Shown here in pieces: positions 6,690-17,780 of a stretch of DNA of 19,312 nucleotides; within the stretch, counting starts at the first letter, position 1, and each line of letters opens with the position of its first letter. A program made the position numbers and the translations under genes. Source of the DNA: Bacillota bacterium (GTDB taxonomy: Bacteria > Bacillota_I > Bacilli_A > RFN20 > CAG-826); contig VHBF01000002.1 of the NCBI GenBank assembly GCA_016872075.1, positions 1 to 19,312 on the forward strand, read 5' to 3'. Under the pieces are notes generated by a model that was given only the letters and a program-made list of their open reading frames with translations, made no database searches and had not been told where the DNA came from.

Positions 6690-7774
6690 CTAGGATTTTT
6701 CTTTTTCACCATTTTCAAAACCCGATCAAACAGAATGGATTCAGCGGCCTTACGACCGGATTCATGAATTTTCTTAATTGCGATGTGTTGCCGTTCAAAG
6801 GTATAGCTTGCTTCTGAATAAGACTCTTCAATCATGCCTGCCACATATAAATAAGTGGTAAGGGTAATCATATTCGTGTCATTACTCAAGTACTTTCTTT
6901 GTTTGGAATCAAGTTTGTAATAGTACGTACTTGCAGCTTTGGGTTTAGCATTCATAAAGTAAATAAAGGTTTTAATTATTAGGATTTTTTGTTGAAGATT
7001 TTCACCGAGTCTTGGTGAAGTTGAAATGTATTTCAAGTCTTTTTCTGCCGTTTCATAATCTTCATCCACGAGTGCTTGATAGATTTTGTGGAAATATATT
7101 TGAATCGTAAGATTGTTGAGATCTTGACTCACTTGGAAGGGTTGAGGGTCTTTACCTTCTTTGTAAGCTTTTTCAATGCGTTGTAATTCAAGATAAGCTG
7201 CGTTCCCTTCGCTTGTGGTTAGCGTTGCTAATCGATACCCATCCGTAACGGAGTCGAGTTTAAAGGGCATAAAGTTATAAATCATCAACATCCCACCAAC
7301 TGCAACGACCACAATCGCCGCATATCGACCCCATTGCATTTCATCAAATAAACCATAGGCAACGAATAAGGCCAAGATGATTTCTAGTAGATAAATAACC
7401 AATCCACCCCATAAGAAAAGCCGGGGTCTAATTTTTTTAGCTTTGGGCGTAACGGTAGTTTCCCCTGTTAATCCTTCGTAGGGTTGAAATCGTACCCGAA
7501 ATCCAGTCTTTGTTCTCACAAAGGCTAAACCTAAGAAGTTAACTGTGTTGATGGAATACCCACCTGCAAGCGCACCTAAGATGTGACCAAGTTCTAAAGA
7601 AATAACATTGATGATAAAGGCACCAAAGATTGTAACAATGGCATAACCATATTGCGCGATGCCTGTAATCCCAAGGGTGGTGAAGGCCGGGGCAATGATA
7701 TTCACACCCACAAAAATGGCAATCGCAATCATCACGCCATAAACAACTAAGGTAGTTAATTCTTCTTTTTTCAT
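6674..7774 (-). CDS. M50 (site-2 protease)-like membrane protein with a degenerate zinc motif
   Basis: A 366-residue protein: two hydrophobic segments (about 10-30 and 40-60), the motif LELGH at 60-64, two more (about 120-142 and 150-168), then a soluble C-terminal half of about 190 residues that looks helical and repeat-like. LELGHILGALAGGY followed by NFLGL resembles HELGHL.G.L.GY in M50-type peptidases, and NFMPFKLDSVTDGYRL (167-182) resembles their second, aspartate-bearing motif. The first His of HExxH is Leu60 (codon TTA), so the zinc site should be broken. It lies 25 bases after the lipoprotein stop, with TGATAAAAT 8 nt before its ATG and no Shine-Dalgarno. It may be a non-catalytic relative that binds membrane substrates; this is inference. 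Confidence 0.7.
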   Translation of the reverse strand: MKKEELTTLVVYGVMIAIAIFVGVNIIAPAFTTLGITGIAQYGYAIVTIFGAFIINVISLELGHILGALAGGYSINTVNFLGLAFVRTKTGFRVRFQPYEGLTGETTVTPKAKKIRPRLFLWGGLVIYLLEIILALFVAYGLFDEMQWGRYAAIVVVAVGGMLMIYNFMPFKLDSVTDGYRLATLTTSEGNAAYLELQRIEKAYKEGKDPQPFQVSQDLNNLTIQIYFHKIYQALVDEDYETAEKDLKYISTSPRLGENLQQKILIIKTFIYFMNAKPKAASTYYYKLDSKQRKYLSNDTNMITLTTYLYVAGMIEESYSEASYTFERQHIAIKKIHESGRKAAESILFDRVLKMVKKKNPSWRFS

Positions 7775-7782
7775 TTTTTATT

Positions 7783-7791
7783 ATTTTATCA
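7783..7791 (-). promoter_or_regulatory. Putative extended -10 directly before the M50-like gene
   Basis: Minus-strand TGATAAAAT ends 8 nt before the ATG at 7774. A start at the usual distance would fall on or next to the ATG. There is no good -35. Confidence 0.4.
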
Positions 7792-7799
7792 CTTTCAAA

Positions 7800-8834
7800 T
7801 TAGGGATTGATAGCGCTTGGTTGCCACAATTGGTAGTGTTGTTCAACACTTTCCCATTCACTACCACGAAGAACAGCCCGCATTTGGTAGTTTTCATCGG
7901 CAGTTTCAAAGGTGGTACCAATAAAGACTTCAATTTTAAATTCATAAAGTGAGGCCGCTAGTTTGGTTATGGTCAGCGAACGATTGGCAAGGGTGATATC
8001 ACCATAAAAAACAAAATTATTCGGTGTTTGGTTGTTTGCAAAACGTTGCCATTGTTGGACCATGGTGGTGATGGGGCCCATGGTTAAAGCGAGTCTATAA
8101 TTATCCACAGTACGAATGGTTTCAAATTTTTGATCTTGCGCCCCAAAAAAACCAATCGGATATGTTTCATCACGAATTTCATAAATCAAAGAAGCGTCTG
8201 CATAAAGTTGATAGTCTACTGAAATCGGAATGGTCACTTCTGTTTGAAACATTTTTTGTATTTGCCACTGACCGTAAATTACTGGATTGGAATGGCGAGT
8301 GAGCGTTATCTCTTCTTCTTCAACAAATTGATTAAACCAATAATAATCGGAGCCAAAATACACATGGCTTAAATCCCGATGTTTACGAAACGATTGTAAT
8401 TGATTAAAACGTTCGTCACTGGTTTGGAGGGTCGAGAGCACTTGCACAACTTCTTGATCTTCAATCGATTGATTGACACTTAGGGAGCTTACATTGTTTG
8501 GCATCACCAAAGGTTGATTGGAAAATTGAATGCTTTGGTTTGCAAAATCACCAAGGATTGCCTCGCTAACCGCATAAGGCGTCACAACGTCTTCTATCTT
8601 AGGAAAGTTAAATTCAGCTAATGGTAAAGGGTTCAAGACTGACGGGTTGACGATTTGATAACTTGTTTCGATCAAAGTTTCTTTCAGGATGGTACGGCCA
8701 TTGATAACGGGATTAAAATCCTCGTTCGGAATTGGAATGGATGTGGCTGAACTAAGAGTTGAACTAGAAGAAGGGGTTAATCGGCAACCACTCAACACAA
8801 GACAGAAAATCGGTAAGGTTAATAATTTATTCAT
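7800..8834 (-). CDS. Predicted lipoprotein of unknown function, coupled to tadA
   Basis: A 344-residue predicted lipoprotein from ATG 8832-8834: MNKLLTLPIFCLVLSGC has a lysine, a hydrophobic core and a lipobox LSGC. A Ser/Thr-rich linker (SSSSTLSSATS) follows, as is common just after the lipid anchor, and then about 300 residues with no further membrane segment and no family I recognise. A longer frame begins with a TTG at 8849, but the ATG gives a cleaner signal peptide. There is no Shine-Dalgarno; the ATG overlaps the end of tadA (ATGAATAA, 8 shared bases), so translation is probably coupled. The M50-like membrane protein gene follows after 25 bases, which suggests, without proof, a shared role at the membrane. 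Confidence 0.8.
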   Translation of the reverse strand: MNKLLTLPIFCLVLSGCRLTPSSSSTLSSATSIPIPNEDFNPVINGRTILKETLIETSYQIVNPSVLNPLPLAEFNFPKIEDVVTPYAVSEAILGDFANQSIQFSNQPLVMPNNVSSLSVNQSIEDQEVVQVLSTLQTSDERFNQLQSFRKHRDLSHVYFGSDYYWFNQFVEEEEITLTRHSNPVIYGQWQIQKMFQTEVTIPISVDYQLYADASLIYEIRDETYPIGFFGAQDQKFETIRTVDNYRLALTMGPITTMVQQWQRFANNQTPNNFVFYGDITLANRSLTITKLAASLYEFKIEVFIGTTFETADENYQMRAVLRGSEWESVEQHYQLWQPSAINP

Positions 8835-9312
8835 GACGTTTGTTTGCAAAATATTGTTTTAATAATGTTTGAGACGCTTCAGATAAAACCCCTGATTGAA
8901 TCATGGGTTTGTGTTGTAACCGAGCAATTTTATGGATTTGAAGTTGCGATTGAATCGCCCCACTTTTTTCATCTTTAACCGCATAGACAATCCGATCGAT
9001 ACGACTTTGAATCAACGCGCCTGTACACATCATGCAAGGTTCTAGGGTGACATAAAGTGTACAACCTTTTAATCGCCAAGATTGAAGATATTCACTTGCT
9101 TGTTGTATCGCGATTAATTCAGCGTGGGCTTTGACATCGTGGTTTTTTTCTTTGAGATTATGTCCTCGGCCAATGATGCTATGTTGATAGACAACCACTG
9201 CACCAACCGGAACTTCATCCAAATCAAAAGCAAGTTTAGCTTGTGCCAAAGCTTCTTTCATCCAATGTTCATCACTAAAGGTTTCCACCTTTAGATTATT
9301 TTTGTTTGCCAA
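8827..9312 (-). CDS. tadA: tRNA-specific adenosine deaminase TadA
   Basis: Deaminates A34 to inosine in tRNA-Arg(ACG) so that one tRNA reads CGU, CGC and CGA. The cytidine-deaminase-fold zinc site is complete: His63-Ala-Glu65 in KAHAELIAI and Cys93-xx-Cys96 in TLEPCMMCTGAL. Length (161 from the TTG) fits the family. The start is unclear: the open frame has no ATG before codon 18 (9261). Candidates are the TTG at 9312, overlapping serS by 17 bases, and the GTG at 9288, ten residues before MKEA, which better matches the usual N-terminus. Neither has a well-placed Shine-Dalgarno, so coupling to serS is likely. Identity is very secure; the N-terminus is not. Confidence 0.93.
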   Translation of the reverse strand: MANKNNLKVETFSDEHWMKEALAQAKLAFDLDEVPVGAVVVYQHSIIGRGHNLKEKNHDVKAHAELIAIQQASEYLQSWRLKGCTLYVTLEPCMMCTGALIQSRIDRIVYAVKDEKSGAIQSQLQIHKIARLQHKPMIQSGVLSEASQTLLKQYFANKRHE

Positions 9313-10576
9313 TAACAGTTAAACCACCCATGAATGGAACTAAAACATTAGGGATTTTTACGTCGCCATTAGCCAATTGATATTGTTCTAAGATTGCAGG
9401 AACGATTCTCGATGTGGCAAGAGCAGAAGCGTTAAGTGTGTGAGCAAATTTGGTTTTTTGAGAGCTTGGATCTTTATAGCGAATTTTACCTCTTCTGGCT
9501 TGATAGTCACGCGCATTCGATACGGAGGAAACTTCTTTATAAATATTGAGTGATGGAATGTAAACTTCAATGTCATGGGTTCTTGCCATCGAGTGTGAGC
9601 AATCACCTGCAGCTAATTTAGAAACCCGAAAATGAAGACCGAGTTTTTCCACTAGAGAAGAGGCTTTTGCCACTAATTCAAGGAACATGGCGGGGCTTTG
9701 TTCTTCTCGTGTATATTGCACCAATTCAACTTTATTGAATTGATAACCGCGAATCATGCCGCGTTCTTCACTTCGGTAACTGCCTGCTTCATAACGGTAA
9801 CACGGCGTATAGGCAAAATATTTTTTAGGCAACAAAGAACCATCGAGGATTTCATCGCGGTGTAGGTTGACTAAACCGGTTTCTGCAGTGGGTAATAAAA
9901 ATTTTTCTGGTTCTGTCTTCTTTAACCAAAACACGTCATCTTTAAATTTAGGAAATTGACCGGCAGTTAAACCCGATTCATAATTCAAAAGGTGTGGTAA
10001 TAACACCATTTCATAACCATCTTTAAGATGTTCACTCATGAAAAAATTCAGCAATGCCCATTCAAGTTGGGCACCCAACCCACGATAAATCCACGTGCCT
10101 GCTCCAGAAATTTTTGCCGCTCTTTGATAATCAATGATTCCTAAATTTTCGGCAATCTCCACATGGTCTTTGAGTTTAAAGTTGAATATGGGTTGCTTAC
10201 CAACAATGCGAATCGCTTCGTTGTTTTCTTTACCACCTTCTTTAAGGTCTTCATCGGGAAGGTTAGGCAACTCTAATAAAAATTGATCAATCTTAGTTTC
10301 GAGAGCCTTAAGTTCTTGTTCTTTTCCTTGAATCGATTGATTGAGTATTTTGACTTGTGAAAAAATAGACTGCACATCTTTTCCTGCTTTTTTTGCTTCG
10401 GGAACTGAAGCAGAAAGTTTATTGACTTCAGCTTTGACTTGTTCAACTTCTAGCAACAATTGTTTGCGTAATTGAGCATCTTGAAGTAGACCATCAAAAT
10501 TGACCTTAAAGCCTTTTTTTGCCAATAAGGACACGACTTTCTGGGTTTGATCTTTAATCAATTGGAGATCGAGCAT
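9296..10576 (-). CDS. serS: Seryl-tRNA synthetase
   Basis: Class II enzyme that charges tRNA-Ser. At 426 residues it is the normal length. An N-terminal helical arm (about 30-105, heptad-rich with many Lys and Glu) would bind the long variable arm of tRNA-Ser. The catalytic domain shows TAE at 230-232, motif 2 with Arg261 in CYRYEAGSYRSEERGMIRG, and motif 3 with Arg390 in TLNASALATSR. The motif 2 loop reads SYRSEERG where, from memory, the E. coli enzyme has SYGRDTRG, which may mark a divergent SerRS subtype. The ATG is 3 bases past the gyrA stop and uses a GGAGG located in the gyrA end, so the two are coupled. Location next to gyrA suits Bacilli-type origin regions. Confidence 0.96.
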   Translation of the reverse strand: MLDLQLIKDQTQKVVSLLAKKGFKVNFDGLLQDAQLRKQLLLEVEQVKAEVNKLSASVPEAKKAGKDVQSIFSQVKILNQSIQGKEQELKALETKIDQFLLELPNLPDEDLKEGGKENNEAIRIVGKQPIFNFKLKDHVEIAENLGIIDYQRAAKISGAGTWIYRGLGAQLEWALLNFFMSEHLKDGYEMVLLPHLLNYESGLTAGQFPKFKDDVFWLKKTEPEKFLLPTAETGLVNLHRDEILDGSLLPKKYFAYTPCYRYEAGSYRSEERGMIRGYQFNKVELVQYTREEQSPAMFLELVAKASSLVEKLGLHFRVSKLAAGDCSHSMARTHDIEVYIPSLNIYKEVSSVSNARDYQARRGKIRYKDPSSQKTKFAHTLNASALATSRIVPAILEQYQLANGDVKIPNVLVPFMGGLTVIGKQK

Positions 10577-10579
10577 AGA

Positions 10580-13150
10580 CTAAGCCTCCACTTCTTCGTC
10601 ATCATCCCCTTCGTCTGTGTCCGGGGTTTCTGGTTCGTTTGGATTATCTAATTCAACCGTTTCCACTTCTTCGGTTGGTTCTTCTAAACTCGGTTCAACA
10701 ATCGCAATCGAGGATACAAATTCTTTTTCACCTAAACGAATCAATCGCACCCCTTGTGTGGAGCGAGCAATGACTCTGACTTGAGTTAAGGAGATACGAA
10801 TAATGACGCCAGCTTTGGTGACCACTAACAAATCTTCGTCGCCGTTGGCAGCTTTTAAGGCAATTAAATTACCATTCTTATCCGAAGCCTTAATGGTGTT
10901 AACACCTTTAGCACCGCGTTTGGTTTGGCGATATTCTTCAAAGGCCGTCATCTTTCCAAAACCTTTATTGGTCACAACCAAGATATATTTACCTTCTGCA
11001 GTCGTGGATACACCAATGACTTTGGCACCTTCAGCTAACTTCATACCGCGAACCCCGGCAGCGGTTCTTCCCATATCGCGAACATCACTTTCTGGGAAGG
11101 TTACCATCTTGCCAGTGGATGAAGCCAAACTGACGAATAAATTTCCAGTGGTTTGTTTCACATCCAACAACATGTCTCCATCTCGTAAGGAGATAGCAAT
11201 CTTTCCGTTTTGACGGATGGATTCAAATTCTTTAATTTCGGTACGTTTGACAACCCCTTTTTCGGTAATGAAGAATAAGTAATGACCTTGGATATATTCA
11301 TCCACCGAAATAATCGATTTAATCGTTTCTTGTTTTTCTAAACTTAATAAGTTCACAACCGGTATCCCTTTAGCGGTTCTTGCAAACTCAGGAATTTGAT
11401 AACCTCGTAAGCGATACACTTTACCTAAGTTCGAGAAGAATAAAATATCAGTATGGGTTCGGGCATTCACAATAATGGAAACGATGTCGTTTTCATTTAA
11501 ACCCGCGCCTTTAACACCGCGGCCACCTCTATTTTGGGTTCGAAATACTTCTGGTAATTGGCGTTTAATATAACCGTTTTGGGTCATGGTAATGACAATG
11601 CTGGTTTCCGGAATGAGATCTTCATCTTCAATCGAAGAAATATTATCGGAAATTTCAGTCATCCGATCATCACCAAACTTTTCGGCGATAACATCTAAAT
11701 CGGTAAGGATGACATCCACGACCAATTGCCGATTGCCAAGAAGTTGTTTGAAGTAAGCAATGTTCTTTTCAAGTTGAACTTTTTCGTCTTCGAGTTTTTG
11801 TTTTTCTAAACCGACTAACCGTCTTAATGGCATGTCCACTATTTCTTTGGTTTGCTTTTCTGATAATTTAAACCGTTGTGAAAGTGTTGTGCGAGCAATA
11901 TCAATGTTGGCTGATTTCTTTAAGATATCCACAATCGCGTCAATATTGTTGATCGCGATCAAATAACCATTGACGATGTGAATGCGATCTTCTGCTTTGG
12001 TTAATTGATAACGCGTTCTTCTTTCTACGACTTCAATTTGGTGATCGAGATAATGTTGAATTAAAGCTTTCAAAGGCAATACTTTGGGTTGACCCTTCAC
12101 TAAAGCAAGGTTAATAATCCCAAAACTGACTTGAAGTTGCGTGTGTTTATAAAGTTGGTTCAATAACACTTCAGGAATAATGTCTCGGCGAACTTCAATC
12201 ACCACCCGAATTCCATTCTTATTCGATTCATCACGAATATCGGTGATCCCTTCAATGACTTTATTTCTCACCAAGTCTGCGATATTTTCAATCATCGACG
12301 CTTTGTTGACTTGATATGGAATTTCTTTCACAATAATGCGTTTTTTACCATTTTCAAATTCTTGAATGTCAACTTTAGAACGAATGACGAGTGAGCCGGT
12401 TCCAGTTTCATAAGCTTGTCGTATGCCAGCTTTACCTAGAATCATGCCACCTGTTGGAAAATCAGGTCCTTGAAGGTGATCTTGCATTAATTCTAAAACA
12501 TCAATATCTGGATTTTTGGAGTAAGCTTTGATGGCACTGACAACTTCTCGTAAATTATGGGTGGGCATATTCGTTGCCATCCCGACTGCAATCCCAGAAC
12601 CTCCGTTGACTAAAAGGTTAGGAAAGCGTGAAGGTAAGACGACTGGTTCTTTTTCGGTGCCATCATAGTTGTCAACAAAATCAACGGTTTCATCGTCAAT
12701 ATCCTTGACCATTTCCATCGCCATTTTTGCCATTCTCGCTTCGGTGTATCGCATCGCTGCCGCTTCATCACCATCAACAGAACCAAAGTTACCATGACCA
12801 TCAACAAGCGTATAACGCATCGAGAAGGGTTGGGCTAAACGAACAAGAGTGGAATAAATCGCTTGGTCACCGTGAGGGTGAAATTTACCCATGACATCCC
12901 CAACGATACGCGCGGATTTCTTATAAGGTTTATCCGATTGCATTCCCAATTCATTCATCCCAAAAATAATCCGACGATGAACGGGTTTTAAACCATCACG
13001 CACATCAGGAATGGCCCGGGAGACAATCACAGACATGGAGTAGTCTAAAAAGGCGGTGCGTACTTCGTTTGAAATATCGACATCTTTTAAACCAGCTTCA
13101 ATTCCTTCTTGAATGACACCTTCGACTTTTGGATCTTTGTTATCTGCCAT
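10580..13150 (-). CDS. gyrA: DNA gyrase subunit A
   Basis: The breakage-reunion subunit of gyrase, which with GyrB adds negative supercoils using ATP. It has 856 residues. The catalytic Tyr is Tyr135 in AAMRYTEARM. The C-terminal wrapping domain holds a GyrA box, QNRGGRG, a near match to QRRGGKG, which separates it from ParC; the protein ends in a long acidic tail (about 40 residues rich in Glu and Asp). In the quinolone region the sequence is HPHGDQAIYSTLVR: Gln96 and Ser100 stand where E. coli has Ser83 and Asp87. The ATG at 13148-13150 follows AAGGAG, which overlaps the gyrB stop. It is in the middle of the yaaA-to-membrane-protein transcription unit. Identity is very secure. Confidence 0.97.
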   Translation of the reverse strand: MADNKDPKVEGVIQEGIEAGLKDVDISNEVRTAFLDYSMSVIVSRAIPDVRDGLKPVHRRIIFGMNELGMQSDKPYKKSARIVGDVMGKFHPHGDQAIYSTLVRLAQPFSMRYTLVDGHGNFGSVDGDEAAAMRYTEARMAKMAMEMVKDIDDETVDFVDNYDGTEKEPVVLPSRFPNLLVNGGSGIAVGMATNMPTHNLREVVSAIKAYSKNPDIDVLELMQDHLQGPDFPTGGMILGKAGIRQAYETGTGSLVIRSKVDIQEFENGKKRIIVKEIPYQVNKASMIENIADLVRNKVIEGITDIRDESNKNGIRVVIEVRRDIIPEVLLNQLYKHTQLQVSFGIINLALVKGQPKVLPLKALIQHYLDHQIEVVERRTRYQLTKAEDRIHIVNGYLIAINNIDAIVDILKKSANIDIARTTLSQRFKLSEKQTKEIVDMPLRRLVGLEKQKLEDEKVQLEKNIAYFKQLLGNRQLVVDVILTDLDVIAEKFGDDRMTEISDNISSIEDEDLIPETSIVITMTQNGYIKRQLPEVFRTQNRGGRGVKGAGLNENDIVSIIVNARTHTDILFFSNLGKVYRLRGYQIPEFARTAKGIPVVNLLSLEKQETIKSIISVDEYIQGHYLFFITEKGVVKRTEIKEFESIRQNGKIAISLRDGDMLLDVKQTTGNLFVSLASSTGKMVTFPESDVRDMGRTAAGVRGMKLAEGAKVIGVSTTAEGKYILVVTNKGFGKMTAFEEYRQTKRGAKGVNTIKASDKNGNLIALKAANGDEDLLVVTKAGVIIRISLTQVRVIARSTQGVRLIRLGEKEFVSSIAIVEPSLEEPTEEVETVELDNPNEPETPDTDEGDDDEEVEA

Positions 13151-13161
13151 AAACCCTCTCC

Positions 13162-16207
<3,046 letters not shown>

Positions 16208-16211
<4 letters not shown>

Positions 16212-16438
16212 AAACCTTTGATTGTAATCAGGTGTTTTTGCACCAAGATTTGATCCCCAGGATAGAGTTTGCGCCCCCGGCGTTGTTCCGGTTGCTGGTT
16301 AACTTGGATTGGGTTTTGGCTTAAAAATGATTTAATTTGGCCCCCCGTTTCAATCAAACCAGCCATCTTCATTAATTGCCCTAATTGGATGTAAGGGGTA
16401 TGAATGACAATTTCCGATTGGGTCGATTCTTTTTCCAT
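16208..16438 (-). CDS. yaaA: S4-domain RNA-binding protein YaaA
   Basis: A 76-residue protein consisting almost wholly of an S4-like RNA-binding domain: LGQLMKMAGLIETGGQIKSFL followed by VNQQPEQRRGRKLYPGDQI, the usual basic loop and PGD turn. The equivalent gene lies between dnaN and recF in Bacillus and many relatives; the protein has been linked to the ribosome, but its role is poorly defined. It opens the gyrase transcription unit: a TGGTAAAAT extended -10 (16454-16462) sits just past the dnaN terminator and only about 15 nt before the ATG, so the leader would be about 9 nt with a bare AGG. It overlaps recF by 4 bases. Confidence 0.93.
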
Positions 16439-16453
16439 GTTTAAACCTGATTA

Positions 16454-16462
16454 ATTTTACCA
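16454..16462 (-). promoter_or_regulatory. Putative promoter of the yaaA-recF-gyrB-gyrA unit
   Basis: Minus-strand TGGTAAAAT (extended -10, hexamer 5 of 6) directly after the T run of the dnaN terminator. The predicted start near 16447 leaves a very short leader. No convincing -35. Confidence 0.5.
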
Positions 16463-16499
16463 TAAAAAAGAAAATTAGGGAATATATAATATTCCCTAA
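16461..16499 (-). terminator. Strong intrinsic terminator after dnaN
   Basis: A perfect 11-bp stem, TTAGGGAATAT (16475-16485) with ATATTCCCTAA (16489-16499) and a 3-nt loop, followed on the minus strand by TTTTCTTTTTT. It separates dnaA-dnaN from the gyrase unit. Confidence 0.92.
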
Positions 16500-16525
16500 A
16501 GCCCTCTTAAAATGCGTTTAAATAC

Positions 16526-17647
16526 TTAATACGTGCGCACTGGCGTTGCTAACTGGATGAGGGAGTCATCTTTATCGTTTTTTAAGACAAATGGTCTCAT
16601 ATCGCCAATAAATCCAATTTTGATATCTTCAGTCCCAAAAGCACGAATGGCTTCCATGAGGTAAAAGGCATTAAAACTAACTTCAAATCGATCACCATTG
16701 AAAGAAAACTTGGTTAAAGGTTCACTTGCAGATCCAATTTGTGCAGATTTACTAGAAACTTCAACAGCGGTTTCACTCATGGTAAGTTTGACGACATTTT
16801 CTCTTTCCACAGACAATAAAGCGACACGTTCCATGACTGCCAACAATTCTTTAGCGTTCGCAACCAAATAATAGTTTGAGGTTTTGGGAATGATATTCGC
16901 GGTGTTTGGATATTCACCACCAATGAGTCTTGAAATGACCAAGGTGTTACCAAATTCAAAAGTGGCCCGTTTTTCTGTGAAAGAAAGATTGATCGTAGGT
17001 TCATGTTCCATCATGGATGTGACTTCAATTAAGGTTCTGGCGGGAACATTACTGACAAATTTAACCGGTTTATTAATATTGATTTGTTTTCTTGATAAGC
17101 GAGCAGAGTCGGTTGCAGTAGCGATTAATTTACCATCCGACGCTTCTAAATTGACTGCTGTCATAATTGGTCGTTGTTCTTTGGTTGAAGCGGCAAACGC
17201 GGTTTGTTCAACCACTTTCTTTAAAACTTTAGTTTCCAGCTCTAACGAAACACCTGTCGTGTCTAAATCTAACTCGGGATATTCCTCAACTTTAATAGAG
17301 TTGAGCTTATAGGTTGATCGACCATCGCTCACATTCACGATAGTGTCATCAAACAATTCGACTGTTAATTGCGAACCTTCTACTTTTCTTGCAATTTCAC
17401 CAAATAATTTAGCGTTCACTAATGTGCCACCACTTTTAGTCTCAGTTAATAATGTTTTTCCTTTAATGGCATACGGCACCCTGGTGACGATAGATAATTC
17501 GTTATTTGAACTCACAATCGTTAATCCCTTATCATCGACGACTAGTTTAAAATTATTTAACACAGGAATTGGTGTCTTAATTGAAATAGCTTTACTTGAT
17601 ATATTAATGGCCTTTAATAATTCTTCACGAAGGACTTTAAATCTCAT
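16526..17647 (-). CDS. dnaN: DNA polymerase III sliding clamp (beta subunit)
   Basis: The ring-shaped processivity factor that tethers DNA polymerase III and other enzymes to DNA. The 373-residue length fits three clamp domains. Family signs include the N-terminal MRFKVLREELLKAI, the middle-domain segment LIATATDSARLSRKQI (about 176-191), the interdomain SRLIGGEYPN, and the C-terminal IKIGFIGDMRPFVLKNDKD with ATPVRTY at the end, matching the usual PMRL/PVR ending that lines the peptide-binding pocket. The ATG at 17645-17647 follows AAGGAG at a normal distance. It sits downstream of dnaA after a 133-bp gap that contains a promoter-like sequence and DnaA-binding elements. A strong terminator follows. 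Identity is very secure. Confidence 0.97.
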   Translation of the reverse strand: MRFKVLREELLKAINISSKAISIKTPIPVLNNFKLVVDDKGLTIVSSNNELSIVTRVPYAIKGKTLLTETKSGGTLVNAKLFGEIARKVEGSQLTVELFDDTIVNVSDGRSTYKLNSIKVEEYPELDLDTTGVSLELETKVLKKVVEQTAFAASTKEQRPIMTAVNLEASDGKLIATATDSARLSRKQININKPVKFVSNVPARTLIEVTSMMEHEPTINLSFTEKRATFEFGNTLVISRLIGGEYPNTANIIPKTSNYYLVANAKELLAVMERVALLSVERENVVKLTMSETAVEVSSKSAQIGSASEPLTKFSFNGDRFEVSFNAFYLMEAIRAFGTEDIKIGFIGDMRPFVLKNDKDDSLIQLATPVRTY

Positions 17648-17669
17648 ATTTATTTATCTCCTTAAAGAT

Positions 17670-17706
17670 TAATAATGATAATAGGGCGTGTGAGTGTTGT
17701 GGATAA
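17670..17706 (-). promoter_or_regulatory. Candidate origin unwinding element: DnaA box, GC tract and DnaA-trios
   Basis: Read in the dnaA direction: a perfect DnaA box TTATCCACA (17698-17706), an abutting weak box-like ACACTCACA (17689-17697), a short GC tract, then the triplets CTA-TTA-TCA-TTA-TTA (17684-17670). On the other strand four of five triplets fit the 3'-(G/A)AT-5' DnaA-trio described for Bacillus subtilis, in the same order relative to box and GC tract. Confidence 0.65.
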
Positions 17707-17733
17707 GTGCTTAGGTTTGTTATTTTGTATATT

Positions 17734-17742
17734 ATTTTACCA
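17734..17742 (-). promoter_or_regulatory. Putative dnaN promoter (extended -10)
   Basis: Minus-strand TGGTAAAAT, identical in 9 bases to the element before yaaA. Transcription from here would pass through the DnaA box and triplet repeats before dnaN. No good -35. Confidence 0.4.
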
Positions 17743-17780
17743 CATTTATCTTAAAGTTTTCTTCTATATATATTCGTTCA

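Noticed and set aside
8827..9312. SRP RNA (scr) or dnaX next to tadA, as in Bacillus.
   Set aside because: The bases after tadA are lipoprotein coding sequence and show no SRP RNA core motif; the Bacillus order is not kept here.
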